Positions 24,805-33,815 are shown, counted from the first letter of the stretch. The stretch: 48,855 nucleotides of DNA from Gammaproteobacteria bacterium (GCA_021772955.1 JAJFKZ010000059.1:1-48855), one strand, 5' to 3'. Numbers and translations: made by a program. Notes: generated by a model not told the origin, from the letters alone.

Positions 24805-26223
24805 ATGACTTTGACCAGACACAAGCAAGCTCAGCCCGCGGTGTTTTTGCTGGCACTGCTGCCTATGCTGGTGAGCTTTGCCGGTGAGCCGGCAGCTGAG
24901 GACTGGCGCCAACTGGACGCCATCAGCAGCCCGGTTGCCGAGATCAGCAGCAACTTTGGTGGTGCCGTCACGCTGGATGACAGAAACCTGTTGGTCGGCC
25001 AGCGCTTCTCCTCAGTGAACGGCTCGGTATTGCAAGGCAGCGCCCATCTCTACACGGTCTCTGCAGCCGGTAATATCAACCTGGCCCAGACACTACTGGC
25101 CAGTGACGGTGCCGAAGACGACCGCTACGGTTCGGCAGTGGCACTGGTTGATGATCTGGCGGTGATCGGAGCGATGCGGGCGGATGTGGATGGCAATGAG
25201 TGGCAAGGCGTGCTGTATGTCTACAACCAGGATGCAACGGGAATCTGGCTGGAAAATGCTGCGCTGACCGCAAGTGACGGACAAACCTTTGATGAGTTGG
25301 GTACCACGCTGGCCAGTGACGGCAACACCATCCTGGGTGGTGCCTTGCAGGCCGATGGTGACAACGTTGATCAAGGCGCTGGCTATGCCTATTCATTCAA
25401 CAATGGCAGCTGGCAACAAGATGCCAAGTTGCTGGATCCGGACGGTCTCTCCTTTGATGCTTACAGCACCGGCATTGCCGTGCAAGGCGACATTGCCGTG
25501 CTGGGTTCACCGCGAGCCTCGGTTGGCGGGAATTTTTTTCAGGGCAAGGCACAGGTCTGGCAACGCGATGCCGGTAACAACTGGATGCTGATGCAGGATC
25601 TCGTGGCCGATGATGGCGCAGCCTTTGACGGTTTTGGTATTGCCATTGCCATGGCACCGCATCCGACCGGCCTGCAGGCCATCGTGACTGCAACCAGCCA
25701 CGATGCCGATGGCATCAACAATCGCGGTGCGATTTACGTGTTCCAGCGCCAACCGAACGAGCAATGGATCCAGGTACAGAAACTCCTGGCCGACGACGCC
25801 AACGGTGGTGACCAGCTCGGCACAGCCGTTGCCACTGACGGTGATCTGGCCGCGGTTGGTGCGCCGTTTGCCGCTGGCAATGCCGTAGCGAGTGGTGCTG
25901 TCTATGTGCTTGAGCGTGATGCTGCCGGTGTGTGGTCAATCAACGACAAGCTGTTCGCCACCGAGCCGCAGCCGCAATCCAGTTTTGGCCGCGCCATCGG
26001 TGTATCAGAAAACCTGATCGCCGTCGGTGCGGATGACGCCACCGACACTGGTCTGGATGAGGCCGGACTGGTGTATCTGTTTGCCCGCAACCTGGGCGAG
26101 GATGCGCCGCCGCTGCCACCACCACCGGCAGTACCGGCGCTCACGCCTGCCGGTTTGCTGGCTCTGGCCCTGCTATTGCTGTTGCTGGCATGGTCAGGCT
26201 TCAGGCAGGGTCGAGCGAGCTAA
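24805..26223 (+). CDS. Exported FG-GAP repeat protein with IPTL-CTERM-like tail
   Basis: 472 aa. Signal peptide (AVFLLALLPMLVSFAG), then about seven integrin-like beta-propeller repeats of the form DDRYGSAVALVDDLAVIGA...G-YVY. The C-terminus has a Pro-rich linker (PPLPPPPAVPALTPAG), a hydrophobic helix (LLALALLLLLLAWSG) and a basic end (FRQGRAS). This resembles the IPTL-CTERM/PEP-CTERM class of sorting signals processed by exosortase-like enzymes. No sorting enzyme is in the window. Ligand unknown. Confidence 0.87.
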   Translation: MTLTRHKQAQPAVFLLALLPMLVSFAGEPAAEDWRQLDAISSPVAEISSNFGGAVTLDDRNLLVGQRFSSVNGSVLQGSAHLYTVSAAGNINLAQTLLASDGAEDDRYGSAVALVDDLAVIGAMRADVDGNEWQGVLYVYNQDATGIWLENAALTASDGQTFDELGTTLASDGNTILGGALQADGDNVDQGAGYAYSFNNGSWQQDAKLLDPDGLSFDAYSTGIAVQGDIAVLGSPRASVGGNFFQGKAQVWQRDAGNNWMLMQDLVADDGAAFDGFGIAIAMAPHPTGLQAIVTATSHDADGINNRGAIYVFQRQPNEQWIQVQKLLADDANGGDQLGTAVATDGDLAAVGAPFAAGNAVASGAVYVLERDAAGVWSINDKLFATEPQPQSSFGRAIGVSENLIAVGADDATDTGLDEAGLVYLFARNLGEDAPPLPPPPAVPALTPAGLLALALLLLLLAWSGFRQGRAS

Positions 26224-26239
26224 TTATAGACGTGCGCAG

Positions 26240-26306
26240 GCCGGATAAGCGTAGCGCATCCGGCAGGTGACTGGCTGAATTGCCGGATACGTTGTGCTTA
26301 TTCGGC
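26240..26306. repeat. Pair of REP-like hairpins
   Basis: GCCGGAT...ATCCGGC at 26240-26264 and GCCGGATA...TATTCGGC (one G-T pair) at 26282-26306. The bases closely resemble enterobacterial REP/BIME units. They follow directly after the FG-GAP gene, where they could stabilise or end its mRNA. A third unit is at 34638-34662. Confidence 0.8.
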
Positions 26307-26308
26307 CT

Positions 26309-26383
26309 AGCAGCCTGTCGGACTTAATACTGATCTACTGCGGAAAAGCCACCCATGTCTATTGTTATGGGGCCCTATTTTCG
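26309..26383 (+). mobile_element. Left half of the AGCAGCCTGTCGG inverted-repeat element
   Basis: AGCAGCCTGTCGGACTTAA at 26309-26327 and the following 50 bases align with the left part of the complete copy at 13923-14086 (ACTGCGG and CTATTTTC shared in order). Similarity ends where the palindromic element at 26384 begins. Confidence 0.75.
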
Positions 26384-26523
26384 TCACCCCGGCGCAGGCC
26401 GGGGTCCAGTGAAACAGACCATTGCACCAACGGTGCAATTCCTACCCTTTCACAATGGGCCAGCATCATGACTGCATCACGCCGATTAAATTGACTGGAT
26501 ACCGGCCTGCGCCGGTATGACAA
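26384..26523. repeat. Compound palindromic element (three hairpins)
   Basis: CCCCGGC/GCCGGGG (26387-26404), ATTGCACC/GGTGCAAT (26421-26439) and ATACCGGC/GCCGGTAT (26499-26518). The two outer hairpins face each other and share the centre GCGCAGGCC/GGCCTGCGC. This is the common proteobacterial 'CCGGCGCAGGCCGG' type of extragenic repeat. It has no coding content. The rest of the gap to 26653 shows nothing recognisable. Confidence 0.75.
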
Positions 26524-26653
26524 ACTTCATTTGATCGAACAGTGACTGGCTGCTGGCGCTTCATTCGCAAACACGATCAATGCAGCCAAACTGTCAATGC
26601 TGCACTTCCCCTGTCATTAAGTGGCAACACAGCCACCGTGATTTATTCAGCTT

Positions 26654-27982
26654 TCAATCAGCGGCGAGATAATCAGCGGCCAGTTGCACATAAGCCCTGA
26701 CGCCCAGTTCCATGTTCGGCTCATACACCTTGAACAGTGGTGAGTGATTGCTGGGTAATTCACTGGCATTTTCACCTGGTGCTGCCGCACCAAGGTAAAT
26801 GAACATACCCGGTATTTGCTGCGCGTAGAATGCAAAGTCCTCAGCCCCGGTTACCAGTTCCGGCGTCAGCACCGGGTCAGCTCCGCTAACTCGCTCCAGC
26901 GTCGGCAGCATTTGCGCAGTCAGCTGCGGGTCATTGATCGTGGCTGGATACTGGCGGATGATCTCGACATCGGCTGTGGCGCCGGCACTGGCGGCAATAT
27001 GCTCCACAGTGGTGTGAATGCGGGCATGCATGTCATCTTGCATGGCTGCATCAAAACTGCGAATGGTACCGTGCATTTCGGCCTCGTCGGGGATAATGTT
27101 GTTGCGCACGCCGGCGTCAAATTTTCCGATCGTGATAATGTACGGTGCCTTGGTCAGATTCAGCTGGCGGCTGGCTATGGTCTGCAATCCCAGCACAATT
27201 TGCGCACCCACCACAATGGGATCCACTCCTCCCCAGGGCCGGGCACCGTGAGTTTGTACTCCGTGTACATTGATGCGCAGATAATCCACCGCCGCCATGG
27301 CCGGACCTGAACGAACCGCAATGCTCCCGGCGGGCATGTTCAGACCAATGTGCATACCAAAGATGACCTGTGGCTGGTAGCGCTCAAACAATCCTTCCTT
27401 CAGCATCAATTCAGCACCGCCCTGTTCACCCAGCGGCGCACCTTCTTCGGCTGGCTGGAAAATGAACAAGATCGAACCCGCCAGTTCATCCCGCACGGCT
27501 GACAAAACTCTGGCCGCCCCTAACAACATCGCCATATGGGTATCGTGTCCGCAGGCATGCATAACACCAACCTGCTTGTCCTGATAGTCGCTGGTCACGG
27601 TAGACGCAAACGGCAGATCAACCTGCTCGGTCACCGGCAATGCATCCATGTCCGCCCTCAACGCCACCATGGGGCCAGGTTTCCCGCCAGTGAGCAACGC
27701 CACCACACCGGTGTGGGCGATGCCGGTTTCAACTTCCAGGCCCATGTCACGCAAGGCTGTAGCGACGGTTTTAGCGGTCTCGAATTCGCGGTTGGATAAT
27801 TCCGGATACTGGTGAAAATGCCGTCGCCAGTCCACCACCTGAGTATAGGCATCGGCTGATAATTGATCGAGCTCGGCATAGTCGGGTTGTGCCAGAAGCG
27901 GCGACGTCAACAACATTACAACCGTGCCAAGCAAAATGTACTGGATCTGGCTACTCATGATGAATTTGCTCTCGATCTGCAT
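26654..27982 (-). CDS. Exported M20-family amidohydrolase
   Basis: 442 aa. ATG 27982 has GAGAG at good spacing; ATG 27958 (MSSQIQYILL) is the alternative. Signal peptide (YILLGTVVMLLTSPLLAQ), then the M20D amidase/hippurate hydrolase fold: DWRRHFHQYPELSNREFET, ALRADMDALPV, the metal motif MHACGHDTHMAML, FQPAEEG with the catalytic Glu, a dimerisation domain (GVQTHGARPWGGVDPI) and TGAEDFAFYAQQIPG. It probably hydrolyses N-acyl amino acids or related amides in the periplasm. It is flanked on both sides by halves of the same repeat element. Confidence 0.93.
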   Translation of the reverse strand: MQIESKFIMSSQIQYILLGTVVMLLTSPLLAQPDYAELDQLSADAYTQVVDWRRHFHQYPELSNREFETAKTVATALRDMGLEVETGIAHTGVVALLTGGKPGPMVALRADMDALPVTEQVDLPFASTVTSDYQDKQVGVMHACGHDTHMAMLLGAARVLSAVRDELAGSILFIFQPAEEGAPLGEQGGAELMLKEGLFERYQPQVIFGMHIGLNMPAGSIAVRSGPAMAAVDYLRINVHGVQTHGARPWGGVDPIVVGAQIVLGLQTIASRQLNLTKAPYIITIGKFDAGVRNNIIPDEAEMHGTIRSFDAAMQDDMHARIHTTVEHIAASAGATADVEIIRQYPATINDPQLTAQMLPTLERVSGADPVLTPELVTGAEDFAFYAQQIPGMFIYLGAAAPGENASELPSNHSPLFKVYEPNMELGVRAYVQLAADYLAAD

Positions 27983-28121
27983 GGAAAGCTCTCATGATAT
28001 ACCATTGATGGCATATCACAAGCGCCTTAGCAGCAGACCACGAATAGACGAATTGAGCAACTATTGCATGGTGGATTAGGTGTTGGCACTGTGCCTGGGA
28101 GTATCGGCAAAGGCAAACTGT

Positions 28122-28183
28122 ATGAAATACTTCAACTGACTATCCCTCGCTACAGTCAGTGAAGTCCGACAGGCGCTTGCTGG
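28122..28183 (+). mobile_element. Right half of the AGCAGCCTGTCGG inverted-repeat element
   Basis: The bases TCCCTCGCTAC (28143-28153) and AAGTCCGACAGGC followed by TGCTGG match the right end of the complete copy at 13923-14086. A few inserted bases (GCT) interrupt the end. No left end lies nearby; the matching left half is at 26309. Confidence 0.72.
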
Positions 28184-28186
28184 TAT

Positions 28187-28213
28187 AAAAAAACCCGTCG
28201 ACAAGGACGGGTT
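28187..28213 (-). terminator. Rho-independent terminator of the CHAT operon
   Basis: Stem AACCCGTC (28192-28199) / GACGGGTT (28206-28213), followed on the minus strand by seven T. It lies downstream of the minus-strand gene ending at 28273. Confidence 0.88.
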
Positions 28214-28272
28214 ATGAGGATCGACAGTGCGCGGGCTTTGCAGAGCCAAACAACGCAGATTATCGCAGCAAA

Positions 28273-31200
28273 CTATGGACTCGTTGTACCCATCAGCACA
28301 GCAGCAAATGCGCTTTGATCCCAGACCGGCGACTGAGCCAGCTGTGCATAACCTGAATTGTGTTGCACGGAAAATTCAGCACGCCCACCCTGGATCACGA
28401 ATCCCGCCCAGAAGTAGGGATGTTGCCACTGCGGATCTGCACGCATGTCTTCTTTGGCCTTGCGCAGCGCTACTTCTGCAGATTCTTTGTCATTCAGCAT
28501 ATGTCCATAAAAATGCTGCATGAGTGCGGCGGTGGCTTGATCGGAAACTTTCCACAGACTGGATATGACTTGTCTCGCGCCTGCCACGAAAAAGGGTCGA
28601 CTCAGGCTCATCAGGCCTTCTCCAGCAAGTGACTTGCCAATGCCGGTTTCACAGCCACTGAGCACAACCAAATCAGCATCGAGCTGAAGATTGGCAATTT
28701 CGTGTGGCCGCAGATAACTCATGCTTTGATTTGACTGGCTAGCATCAGCGAGCACCAGACCAGAGAGCTCTGGAACGTCCGCATCGACCACACCATGCGT
28801 AGCAAAATGCACAATACCGTAACCTTGCAAACCGCCGTTCATAACAAAATCGTGACTGGCTTCACTGCCCATCTTGACGTTGATGCGCCTGATTGGCTCG
28901 AGACCGCGTACCGCCGCTACGCTGTTTTGTATGGCCAAGGCCTCGTTACGTGCACCGGGCAACCGATCTACATTGATTGCTGATTGGTGCAGAGCACGCT
29001 GTGCAAACAACTGACTTGCACCTATGCCAGGCTGATCGTTCATGGCCAGCATACTGGTGTTATCTGACAACGGATCTGCCAGCACGGCAATACTGGTCGG
29101 ACTGACGCGGAATTTGTTATCCAGCATGGTAAACAGTCGCGCCGATGGTGAATACATGATGGTGCTGTAATCCATCAGCAGTTGATTTTGTGCCAGCGGT
29201 AGCAGGCCGAACGGTACTGACTGCAGACTGCCATCGGCAACGATAACCAGGTCTCGATTGCTCAACACAGCATCATCGAGCGGCAGAATCTGATCACGCA
29301 GCAATTGCGCCGTGTATTGAATGCGAGCTGGTGATTGCCTCTGACTGCGTAGCGCGTCTGACAAGGCATGCACCGTGTCGGTAATCGCCGCACCTGATGG
29401 CAGTTGATAGTGTTCCAGCGTCTTGTCTGTCACCAGCCACATATGGCTATGCTGGTCGCCGAGAAAATAGCTGATCATCAGAATATCGTCAGCGAGTTTC
29501 GTTTGCAGCGCTTTGGCGTCGGGACGGAACTCATTCATTTCTGCTATGGAGATATTGTCCCGAATGCGACTTTCCAGCAAATCCAACTGCCTGCGCAGTT
29601 GCTGTTTTGGCAAGCTTGACTTGCTGCTGGCCAATGTTTCCAGTAAATGATCCCGGCGTTCACGTATGACCGTATCGCTGGTGATTTGAAGGTCAGCGTC
29701 AATCAGATCCATCAGGCTGCGCGCCCTGACGTGTTCGCTGACCGCCCAGGCTTCGGCCGTGCGACCGGCAGCTGTGAGCAGGTCAATGTATTTGGCATAG
29801 GCATTGCGACGACTGGCACTGAAGCTGGTCTGTAGTTGCGGCGCTCTGGTATGCAAGCGGATGGACGAAGCCAGCGTGGCTGCCTGCTTGATCGTATCCA
29901 GCGCAGCCTGTCCGTTTCTGGCGTCACTCAAAGCCACCAGAGTGTCCAGCTCAAACAGCTGATCACCCACGGCACGGTGCCCGGTCAAAGCCGCAGTCAA
30001 TTCGCGTTCGGCGGCCTCAATGTCGCCGGATTCGAGCAGCAATTGCCCCAGTCTTGACCTGGCTCTGGCGGCCTCACGCGGCTGGCCCAGGCGCTCCAGC
30101 ACGGCAATCGCCTGGCGTTGCTTGCGCAGTGCCACGTCGGTCTCGCCTTGAGCCATGTCCACCAGCGCGTGTTCGCTGGCAACCACCGCGGCTGAACCGG
30201 GCTGGCCACTGCTGGCGAAGCTGTCATACGACTGTGCGTAGTAATAATCAGCACTGGCCAGTTCGTCCTGCTGATAGTCAACATTGCCCAGTCGACTGAG
30301 CACATTGGCACGCTGACGCTGATTTTCACCACTCAAGGCCAAGGCCCTGGTCAAATAGTCTTCGGCTGCAGCGTGTTCACCCACGGCAGTGTAAATGTTG
30401 GCGATCCATTCCAGCGTCTGGCCATACCAGAAATCGTTCTGCAAGTCCGCAAACATGGCGGCGGCACTGTCCAGATGCCTGAGAGCTGCATCCAGCTGAC
30501 CCAGATCCAGCAACAACCTGCCGATATTGAAGTGCGCATCAGCGACCCGCTTGGGCTGGTTGGTCTCGGTGGCCAGCGCCATGGTTCGCTTATACAGCGC
30601 TGCAGCTTGACCAACTTTTCCGATGGCGGCGTTGGACACCGCCAGGTTGTTCATGGTGTTGACGGTTTCGGATAAGTCGCCATATTTACCTACATCCGCC
30701 GCAGACATCGTCAGCACTGCGTCTGCCGACTGATCAGGCACACCGGCTAGTAATGGTAGCGCTTCCTGAAATGCATCAATTGATGCATCAAACCTGTCCC
30801 TTTCCAGATTTGCAATACCGATGTTGTTCAATGTGATTGCGCGATACATTGCATTATATGGATTGTCTTTGCCTGACAAACCCTGGCGCTCGGCAAGGCT
30901 GAGCTGATACAGGCGTATGGCTTCGTCCAGATCACCCAGACTTCTGGCTGTGCGCCCCAAAGCATTGTAGGCGATGGCAACACCAGCTCTATTATTCTCC
31001 AGCTGGTAGGTGGTCAGAGCCTGGATATAGCTGGCCTGGGCCAGATCCAGCTGGCCGGCGTTTCGCTGGGCCTGGGCAATCTCGTAATGCAGATCACCAA
31101 GCAAGTCTGACAGTTCGGAACCGTCAAGCAATCGAGCAGATTTCTGGTAGGCCGCAATCGCAGCATCACGCTGGCTGGCATCACCGTACAATGCCTGCAA

Positions 31201-31671
31201 ATGCAAGTTCGCAGCCTGGCTCCAATGCATCAATGCCGTCACCGCTTGCTGGCTTAGCGCCTGCTCGTCCAGCCATCGCAACTCGACAATACCATGCATG
31301 ACAAAATTGTCGGGATTGTAAAGCCTGATTGTGGCATTATTGGCCTGGTTCAAATCCAGCACATAACGGCCTTCCCTCCCGCGCCAGGTGGCGGCGGCGG
31401 ATGCCAGGCTGTCATCGGCATTGCGCAATTCCGCAATGCTGTCGATACCGTTGTTTTGCACCAGCAGAAAACGGCTATTGGTCGGAATATCAAGCTCGAC
31501 ACTGTCTCCGCTTTGCAAGGCCAGGCTTTCGCTGGTGTGCAGATAGCTGTTATCACTCACTCCAGCTGTGCTGACAGCAACCGCGTCAGCACCTAACAGC
31601 AGCGACAGAGACAAGATTGCGATTACCAGCATTGCCGGTGAACGGGGTAGATTTTTTTTATTGTTATGCAT
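28273..31671 (-). CDS. Exported TPR-CHAT domain protein (caspase-like peptidase fold)
   Basis: 1132 aa from ATG 31671 with GGAG upstream. A signal peptide (LVIAILSLSLLLGADAVA) and a beta-rich domain (about 40-125) are followed by many tetratricopeptide repeats (about 150-600), a helical linker, and a C-terminal CHAT domain (about 820-1120). The caspase-like dyad is present: His in IVHFATHGVV and Cys in VVLSGCETGIGKSLAGEGL. RPFFVAGARQVISSLWKVSDQATAALM and PYFWAGFVIQG are typical CHAT ends. CHAT proteins are peptidases activated by partners (for example TPR-CHAT in Craspase). Export to the periplasm is predicted here. It is the last gene after an ECF sigma factor, an anti-sigma-like protein and a small exported protein. 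Confidence 0.93.
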   Translation of the reverse strand: MHNNKKNLPRSPAMLVIAILSLSLLLGADAVAVSTAGVSDNSYLHTSESLALQSGDSVELDIPTNSRFLLVQNNGIDSIAELRNADDSLASAAATWRGREGRYVLDLNQANNATIRLYNPDNFVMHGIVELRWLDEQALSQQAVTALMHWSQAANLHLQALYGDASQRDAAIAAYQKSARLLDGSELSDLLGDLHYEIAQAQRNAGQLDLAQASYIQALTTYQLENNRAGVAIAYNALGRTARSLGDLDEAIRLYQLSLAERQGLSGKDNPYNAMYRAITLNNIGIANLERDRFDASIDAFQEALPLLAGVPDQSADAVLTMSAADVGKYGDLSETVNTMNNLAVSNAAIGKVGQAAALYKRTMALATETNQPKRVADAHFNIGRLLLDLGQLDAALRHLDSAAAMFADLQNDFWYGQTLEWIANIYTAVGEHAAAEDYLTRALALSGENQRQRANVLSRLGNVDYQQDELASADYYYAQSYDSFASSGQPGSAAVVASEHALVDMAQGETDVALRKQRQAIAVLERLGQPREAARARSRLGQLLLESGDIEAAERELTAALTGHRAVGDQLFELDTLVALSDARNGQAALDTIKQAATLASSIRLHTRAPQLQTSFSASRRNAYAKYIDLLTAAGRTAEAWAVSEHVRARSLMDLIDADLQITSDTVIRERRDHLLETLASSKSSLPKQQLRRQLDLLESRIRDNISIAEMNEFRPDAKALQTKLADDILMISYFLGDQHSHMWLVTDKTLEHYQLPSGAAITDTVHALSDALRSQRQSPARIQYTAQLLRDQILPLDDAVLSNRDLVIVADGSLQSVPFGLLPLAQNQLLMDYSTIMYSPSARLFTMLDNKFRVSPTSIAVLADPLSDNTSMLAMNDQPGIGASQLFAQRALHQSAINVDRLPGARNEALAIQNSVAAVRGLEPIRRINVKMGSEASHDFVMNGGLQGYGIVHFATHGVVDADVPELSGLVLADASQSNQSMSYLRPHEIANLQLDADLVVLSGCETGIGKSLAGEGLMSLSRPFFVAGARQVISSLWKVSDQATAALMQHFYGHMLNDKESAEVALRKAKEDMRADPQWQHPYFWAGFVIQGGRAEFSVQHNSGYAQLAQSPVWDQSAFAAVLMGTTSP

Positions 31672-31697
31672 GGTTCTGACTCCGTTTAGCATTGGCT

Positions 31698-32339
31698 TCA
31701 GGAGGTGCGGCCACTGCCGGCGGTATCACTGTCGTCGTTGGGCCGCCCGCTGACACCACAGACCACATTGGGATTTTCCTGCTCGCTGACTTTCCAGTTC
31801 ATGGAGCGTCCACTTTGGCCTGTCACCAGCGGCTGTAGCTGGATATCCAGTTGCTTGGCAATGTTGTCGCTGGACTCCCAGAAATTGCAGCGCAGTACCT
31901 GTTCGCCATCAGCATTACTGGTGATGTAGCCGTTACCGGGACAGACTTTGTGCGCCACAGCCTGACTGCCTGCGGCAGGATCACTGTTTGCTGGCTCCAG
32001 GTAGAAGGCAATACTGTATTCATTGTTGCCGCTGCAGCTGATGTGAATGGCGTCATCGGTTTTGACATCGGCACTGCTGCCGATAAAGCAGGATTGCCCG
32101 ACGATCCAGGTCTCGGCATAGCCTGAACTGCAGTTGCTGGCTACGCTGTTCTGCAAAATGCTGTCCTGGGCACTGACCGAGGTAACAGCCAGCAGCATGA
32201 TGGCTGCCAGACTAATGTTTTTGAACCAGGATCTGGATATGCTATTGGGGCTTGCTAGCATGTTACAGTCCAATGCGTTGCAGTGGGAAATCAGTTTGAT
32301 GTTGTTTTGGCTTGGTGCAAATGACTTGGTGTAAGACAT
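31698..32339 (-). CDS. Small exported protein of unknown function, Cys-rich
   Basis: 213 aa, no family recognised. ATG 32339 has GAGG at good spacing; an internal ATG at 32261 would start closer to the signal peptide (WFKNISLAAIMLLAVTSVSAQ). The mature part has about seven Cys (SNCSSG, GQSCFIG, ISCSGN, HKVCPGNG, LRCNFW, VVCGVSG), suggesting disulfides in the periplasm, and a disordered Ser/Asp/Gly end. It lies 26 nt upstream of the CHAT gene and 35 nt after the anti-sigma-like gene, so it could be a partner, substrate or inhibitor of the CHAT protein; this is inference from position. Confidence 0.78.
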   Translation of the reverse strand: MSYTKSFAPSQNNIKLISHCNALDCNMLASPNSISRSWFKNISLAAIMLLAVTSVSAQDSILQNSVASNCSSGYAETWIVGQSCFIGSSADVKTDDAIHISCSGNNEYSIAFYLEPANSDPAAGSQAVAHKVCPGNGYITSNADGEQVLRCNFWESSDNIAKQLDIQLQPLVTGQSGRSMNWKVSEQENPNVVCGVSGRPNDDSDTAGSGRTS

Positions 32340-32374
32340 TAGTCTAATCCTCGAAAGTGGGCGGGGTATGGTTC

Positions 32375-33154
32375 TCAGTTCGTGGATTTGACGCGCAGCG
32401 TATATTGCTGTACCTGCGCAAGTGCATCATGCTGTTTGTTTCCGGTGCCATTTTGGACTGACTCTGAATCGTCCGCCATTGAGCTGGCTGCACCCGGTTT
32501 TATTGTTATCAGATAATCTCCCGCTGGCAGATCACGCGTAGGCATGGCCAGCACCAGATAACCTCTGGCATCGGGATTCAAGGAAAGCACTTGAGGTGTC
32601 AATTCAGCTTTGCCGTGTTCCTGCTGATGATTTACCTTAGCGGTCGCATCAACAGCAGCATCCTGCGCGGCAATCGTAACCTCATAAACAGGCTGAGGCG
32701 GCCAATCAATCTCGAGCTCCAGAACAGCAATATCGGCTTCCATACCGACAACTGACGTGACCACTGAAAAATCAGTGTTTTCACGTGCTGAGCGTATTCT
32801 GGAGAATGTCAAAATCGGTACGTTGGCAGAAAGCGCCGTCGGTGATTGGGCATCCCTGTTCAAGTCACCGCGACTGGAAAGCGAAGCCAACTGCACCAAA
32901 GCAACAACGGCCACTGCCATCGTTACCCCTGTCACCATCGGTCGGCCTATCCATGATTGCCACCAATAGCTGGACTTCGCTTCCTTGACCAACGGAAGCT
33001 CGAGCTGCTGTGTGCCTTTGCGCATGGCAACAGCGATCTCGAACTCCATAAGCATGACCGGATTCTCCAGTATCTCCAACTCCAGTACGGATTGCTCAGC
33101 AGGAGAGAGTTCTCCCCTTACGTAGGCATCAATTTGTGCTTCGTATTGCTTCAT
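32375..33154 (-). CDS. Anti-sigma factor-like single-span membrane protein
   Basis: 259 aa. The N-terminus (MKQYEAQIDAYVRGELSPAEQSVLELEILENPVMLMEFEIAVAM) resembles anti-sigma domains without the zinc-binding Cys/His set. One membrane span lies near 72-92 (PMVTGVTMAVAVVALVQLASL). The outer part is beta-rich (AVLELEIDWPPQPVYEVTIAA...GYLVLAMPTRDLPAGDYLITIKPG). The position just after an ECF sigma gene supports a role in holding that sigma factor at the membrane. Confidence 0.85.
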   Translation of the reverse strand: MKQYEAQIDAYVRGELSPAEQSVLELEILENPVMLMEFEIAVAMRKGTQQLELPLVKEAKSSYWWQSWIGRPMVTGVTMAVAVVALVQLASLSSRGDLNRDAQSPTALSANVPILTFSRIRSARENTDFSVVTSVVGMEADIAVLELEIDWPPQPVYEVTIAAQDAAVDATAKVNHQQEHGKAELTPQVLSLNPDARGYLVLAMPTRDLPAGDYLITIKPGAASSMADDSESVQNGTGNKQHDALAQVQQYTLRVKSTN

Positions 33155-33221
33155 AATCCTACCCTGAGTTTAGAGGGCTCGTCCTTGAGCCACATGCTTA
33201 CTGCTACTAATGACATGTGAC

Positions 33222-33815
33222 TCACGGTTTTCTCTCACCAGCAGCCTGGTTTTTTTGTAATTGTTCCCGTATACGCTGTTTGGCACGGTGCAGGACCCGA
33301 TCAAAATGCGCCGGCTTCAGATCCAGTCGGATGCAGATCTCTTGCTTATCCAGCTCGGCCAGATAGAACAAGCGCAACACCTGCCTGTCACGCGGTGTCT
33401 TCAGGGTTGCCAGCATGGCCTCGACCGCAATTTTGGATTGCTCCTGTTGGATCAGGTCATAGGCGGTGAGCTGCTCGGCAGATTGTCGATCGATGCTTTC
33501 CAGATCCGTGCTGGTGCGTTGCCGGTCACTGCGGCGCAGCTCATTGATGAACAGATTCATGGCTATCTGGCGCACATAGCCGCCAAGGGCCTCGGGGTTG
33601 TCCATGGGTTTGGAGCGCAGTTGCTCGATGACGATGCGAAAAGTATCCTGGCACAAATCATCGGCTACTGCCGGATCGTGACAGCGAAAGCGCAACAGTG
33701 CCAACATCGGCTGAAAGTACTTGTCCAGCAATGCTTTTTCTGCGGTCTGATCGCCAGCGTAAATGCGCACGGCTATATCAGCGGCCTCTGTATTATTATG
33801 TATCTTCTCAGGCAA
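33222..33815 (-). CDS. ECF-type RNA polymerase sigma factor
   Basis: 197 aa, starting at TTG 33815, which has AAGGA six bases upstream; no nearer ATG exists before residue 37. Region 2 is visible (LLDKYFQPMLALLRFRCHDPAVADDLCQDTFRIVIEQL, VRQIAMNLFINELRR) and region 4 (LATLKTPRDRQVLRLFYLAELDKQEICIRLDLKPAHFDRVLHRAKQRI). It would direct its own operon and perhaps others. The linker between regions 2 and 4 is rather long and polar. Confidence 0.92.
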   Translation of the reverse strand: MPEKIHNNTEAADIAVRIYAGDQTAEKALLDKYFQPMLALLRFRCHDPAVADDLCQDTFRIVIEQLRSKPMDNPEALGGYVRQIAMNLFINELRRSDRQRTSTDLESIDRQSAEQLTAYDLIQQEQSKIAVEAMLATLKTPRDRQVLRLFYLAELDKQEICIRLDLKPAHFDRVLHRAKQRIREQLQKNQAAGERKP

